Positions 5,610 to 7,919 of a DNA stretch of 7,919 nucleotides are shown in pieces. This DNA comes from Candidatus Omnitrophota bacterium (GTDB lineage: Bacteria; Omnitrophota; Gorgyraeia; 1-14-0-20-64-10; JACQQZ01): NCBI GenBank assembly GCA_016206635.1, contig JACQRF010000159.1, positions 1-7,919 on the forward strand, in the 5' to 3' direction. Both the position numbers and the translations under genes were made by a program. Positions within the stretch are counted from its first letter, which is position 1; each line of letters starts with the position of its first letter. The notes beneath the pieces are model-generated. The model searched no databases. It was not told where the DNA came from and saw only the letters and a program-made list of their open reading frames with translations.

Positions 5610-6136
5610 CTGGACGCCGTGTCGTGATGGTGATCGCGCATGATCAGTTCCGGGATGAGGAATACGCGCGGCCACGGGCTCTCTTGGAGGAGGCCGGGGC
5701 GGCGGTGGCTGTGGCGTGCTCCAAGGCCGCCCCGGCCAAAGGGATGCTGGGGCTCACGGTGACCCCGGACCTGACGATTGACAAGGTGGATCCGAACGCG
5801 TACGACGCCGTGATCTTCGTCGGCGGCATGGGGGCCACCGAATATTGGGACAGCCCGGTGGCGCATCGGATTGCCAAGACCATGCACGGCCAAGGGAAAG
5901 TGACCTCGGCCATTTGCCTGGCGCCGATGACGCTGGCGAATGCCGGCTTGCTCGCCCAGAAGCGGGCGACGATGTGGCCGAGCGAGGCGGAGCAGTTCAA
6001 GACCAAGGGGGTCGTGTACACCGGCCAGCCGGTCGAGCGGGATGGGTGGCTCATCACCGGTAGCGGACCGGAGGCGGCCGAGGCGTTCGGCCGGGCCGTC
6101 CGCGACGCGCTCGCGGCCGGGTCATCCAAGCCGTAA
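5597..6136 (+). CDS. DJ-1/PfpI family protein
   Basis: The product is 179 residues, the usual length for a single-domain DJ-1/PfpI protein (flavodoxin-like alpha/beta fold). It shows RVVMVIAHDQFRDEEYARP (8-26) with Glu22 four residues before the conserved Pro, AVIFVGGMGATEYW (71-84), and the nucleophile elbow TSAICLAPMTLANAGLL (103-119) with Cys107. Members include glyoxalase III-type enzymes, proposed deglycases, chaperones and the so-called PfpI proteases. The residue after Cys107 is Leu, whereas PfpI and Hsp31 have the His of the Cys-His-Glu/Asp triad, so protease activity is unlikely and a DJ-1-like Cys/Glu site is more plausible. It overlaps trxB by 13 bases and its stop abuts the glpK ATG, so it is probably co-transcribed with thiol-redox and glycerol genes. 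Confidence 0.87.
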   Translation: MGTLTGRRVVMVIAHDQFRDEEYARPRALLEEAGAAVAVACSKAAPAKGMLGLTVTPDLTIDKVDPNAYDAVIFVGGMGATEYWDSPVAHRIAKTMHGQGKVTSAICLAPMTLANAGLLAQKRATMWPSEAEQFKTKGVVYTGQPVERDGWLITGSGPEAAEAFGRAVRDALAAGSSKP

Positions 6137-7627
6137 ATGCCGGCCGGCGACTACCTGCTCGCCGTCGATCAAGGCACCACCAGCAGCCGCGCCTATCTGT
6201 TTGACCGGGGCGGGCGCGTCGCGGCGTGGGCCCAGCAGGAACTTCGCCAGTCGTACCCCAAGCCCGGCTGGGTTGAGCACGACCCGGATGAAATTTGGGC
6301 CTCGTGCGCGGCCGTCATCCGCTCCACCATCCGCCAAGCCAAGATCCGTCCCAGCCAGATCGTCGCCATCGGCCTGACCAATCAACGGGAGACGACGATT
6401 GTCTGGGAGCGGCTCTCCGGCCGTCCTGTCCATCCAGCCATTGTCTGGCAGTGCCGGCGGACGACGGAGATCTGCCGGCGGCTGAAGGCGCGCCGCCTGG
6501 AGCCGCTGTTCCGCGCGCGTACTGGCCTCGTCCTCGACGCCTACTTCTCCGGCCCCAAGATCACCTGGCTTCTGGAACGGGTCCCCGGCTTGCGCGCCCG
6601 CGCCGCGCAAGGGAAACTCTGCTTCGGGACGGTGGACAGCTGGCTGCTGTGGCAGCTGACCAAGGGCCGCGTGCACGCCACCGACGTCACGAACGCTTCC
6701 CGCACGCTGCTGTTCAATCTCCGTTCGCGGCAGTGGGACCCCACGTTGCTGAAGGCGCTGCGGGTCCCGGCATCTATGCTGCCGCGCGTGCTCCCCTCGT
6801 CCGGCGCGTTCGGCCGCACCGCCGCCGCTGTGGCCGGACTGCCGGCGGGCATCCCGATCCTGGGGATTGCCGGCGATCAGCAGGCGGCGCTGTTCGGCCA
6901 GCGCTGTACGCGCGCCGGGATGATGAAGAACACCTACGGCACCGGCTGTTTCCTGCTGCTGCACACCGGCCATCGGCCGGTCCGATCCCGCCACGGCTTG
7001 ATCACGACGGTCGCCTGCGACGCGCGCGGCCAGCCGGCGTATGCGCTCGAAGGATCGGTCTTCATTGGCGGGGCCGCCATCCAATGGCTGCGGGATGAGC
7101 TGGGGCTGGTGGCGACGGCGGCGGAGACCGAAGCGATCGCCGCCGGCGTCGAGGACACACACGGCGTGTACGTCGTCCCGGCATTCACCGGACTGGGGGC
7201 CCCGCGTTGGCGCCCGGAGGCGCGCGGGTTGATCTGTGGACTCACGCGCGGCACGACCCGGGCGCATCTGATCCGCGCGACCCTGGAGTCGATCGCGTAT
7301 CAAACCCGCGATGTCGTCGAAGCGATGTCGCGGGATGCCCGGCTGCGCATCCGCGCGCTGCAGGTGGACGGCGGGGCGTGCAAGAATAATTTCCTCATGC
7401 AGTTCCAGGCCGATCTGTTGCATTGCGCGATCGTGCGGCCTCGGATGGTGGAGACGACCGCGCTCGGGGCGGCCCAGTTGGCCGGTGTGGCGGCCAGCTT
7501 CTGGACGCCGGCTCAGCTGGATCGGATGCGGGCAGTCGATCGGACCTTCACGCCGCACGGCACGGCCGCCGACCGCCGGCGGCGGTATGACGGATGGCGG
7601 CGGGCGGTGGCGAAAACGTTGGCGTGA
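6137..7627 (+). CDS. glpK: Glycerol kinase
   Basis: This 496-residue FGGY-family kinase phosphorylates glycerol to sn-glycerol 3-phosphate with ATP. Full-length features are AVDQGTTSSRAY (9-20, Asp11), TNQRETTIVW (81-90, Arg84-Glu85 for glycerol), AIVWQCRRT (101-109, Trp104), LVLDAYFSGPK (131-141, Tyr136), the catalytic base Asp247 in GIAGDQQAALFGQ, KNTYGTGCF (264-272) and GLGAPRWRPEARGLICGLTRGT (352-373). NNFLMQFQADLL (417-428) is also typical. The GGKGGTRIP loop that binds fructose-1,6-bisphosphate in E. coli is replaced by AVAGLPAGIP (231-240), and I see no HYHFYG-like phosphorylation site of Firmicutes, so those two controls are probably absent. GAPRWRP replaces the more usual GAPYWDP. 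The ATG directly follows the DJ-1-like stop, and the end overlaps glpD by GTGA. Confidence 0.94.
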   Translation: MPAGDYLLAVDQGTTSSRAYLFDRGGRVAAWAQQELRQSYPKPGWVEHDPDEIWASCAAVIRSTIRQAKIRPSQIVAIGLTNQRETTIVWERLSGRPVHPAIVWQCRRTTEICRRLKARRLEPLFRARTGLVLDAYFSGPKITWLLERVPGLRARAAQGKLCFGTVDSWLLWQLTKGRVHATDVTNASRTLLFNLRSRQWDPTLLKALRVPASMLPRVLPSSGAFGRTAAAVAGLPAGIPILGIAGDQQAALFGQRCTRAGMMKNTYGTGCFLLLHTGHRPVRSRHGLITTVACDARGQPAYALEGSVFIGGAAIQWLRDELGLVATAAETEAIAAGVEDTHGVYVVPAFTGLGAPRWRPEARGLICGLTRGTTRAHLIRATLESIAYQTRDVVEAMSRDARLRIRALQVDGGACKNNFLMQFQADLLHCAIVRPRMVETTALGAAQLAGVAASFWTPAQLDRMRAVDRTFTPHGTAADRRRRYDGWRRAVAKTLA

Positions 7628-7919
7628 TTAGACAACCCGACCGCCTCGCCCAGCGTCCGTTCGATCTCCTCGTCATCGGCGGCGGCATCCTCGGCGCCGG
7701 CATCGCCCGCGACGCCGCCCTCCGCGGCCTCTCGGTCGCCTTGGTCGAGCAGGGCGACTTCGTCAGCGGCGCCTCCTCCAAGACGACCAAGCTGATCCAC
7801 GGCGGCCTCCGCTACCTGGAGCAGCTCGACCTCGGGCTCGTGCGGGAGGCCTGCCGCGAACGCCGTACGTTGTTGACGCTGGCCCCGCACCTGGTGACAC
7901 CGCTGCCGTTCGTCTTGCC
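7624..7919 (+). CDS. glpD: Aerobic glycerol-3-phosphate dehydrogenase, 5' part (runs off the window)
   Basis: The first 98 codons are present; the full protein should have roughly 500 residues or more. GTG 7624 overlaps the glpK stop (GTGA), and the reading frame is open to the window end. The N-terminus FDLLVIGGGILGAGIARDAALRG (13-35) is the FAD-binding Rossmann motif, followed by VALVEQGDF (38-46) and the GlpD hallmark SSKTTKLIHGGLRYLE (51-66; family form SSRSSKLIHGGLRYLE). The enzyme oxidises glycerol 3-phosphate to dihydroxyacetone phosphate at the membrane and feeds electrons to quinone. Together with glpK it completes glycerol entry into glycolysis; no glpF transporter is seen in this window. 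If the organism makes menaquinone through the mqnD product, that quinone would be the acceptor (inference). Confidence 0.93.
   Translation, partial: MIRQPDRLAQRPFDLLVIGGGILGAGIARDAALRGLSVALVEQGDFVSGASSKTTKLIHGGLRYLEQLDLGLVREACRERRTLLTLAPHLVTPLPFVL

Noticed and set aside
4629..5675. A long open frame on the minus strand across trxB (348 codons)
   Set aside because: It is antisense to a complete thioredoxin reductase with all motifs, its translation is rich in Arg/His/Gly with no recognisable domain, and such shadows are common in high-GC DNA.
6122..7558. A 478-codon open frame on the minus strand opposite glpK
   Set aside because: It mirrors the high-GC codon pattern of glpK; the product is low-complexity and unlike any family I recognise.

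Overview
The window is a dense, high-GC (about two-thirds G+C by eye) bacterial segment with ten genes, all on the + strand. They are packed end to end with 1- to 13-base overlaps, and there is one real intergenic gap (about 4617-4664). The organism looks like an uncultured environmental bacterium. An MqnD-type protein suggests menaquinone made by the futalosine route. Palindromic repeats of the kinds scattered through many environmental genomes lie inside the coding sequence. The phylum cannot be fixed from this sequence; Nitrospirota- or Omnitrophota-like lineages are possible but only a guess.

Region 1 (1-4616) is a probable six-gene operon. It holds a fused [2Fe-2S] thioredoxin-like ferredoxin/HAD phosphatase; an MqnD-family menaquinone enzyme; an SDR with pteridine-reductase hallmarks; a short MutY adenine glycosylase without its C-terminal domain; a stand-alone MutT-like Nudix hydrolase; and an inositol-monophosphatase-family phosphatase. 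MutY and the Nudix protein form a neighbouring pair against 8-oxoguanine damage (the GO system). The region ends in a 32-base perfectly palindromic intrinsic terminator directly after the last stop codon.

Region 2 (4650-7919) starts with a promoter-like TANNNT box seven bases before the trxB ATG, which suggests a leaderless transcript. It runs through thioredoxin reductase (trxB), a DJ-1/PfpI-family protein, glycerol kinase (glpK) and the first 98 codons of aerobic glycerol-3-phosphate dehydrogenase (glpD), which continues past the window. The likely themes are thiol redox, carbonyl or protein repair, and glycerol use.

The most unusual signal is three palindromic repeat units read in frame as protein. 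One lies at the ferredoxin/HAD junction (330-360). One is a composite element in a loop of the MqnD protein (1272-1347). One encodes the tail of the Nudix protein and carries the Shine-Dalgarno sequence of the next gene (3737-3798). The first two share the same 9-base outer arms and the same reading phase. No RNA genes, CRISPR arrays, insertion sequences or transposases were seen, and apart from the 4617-4664 gap there is no non-coding stretch of note.
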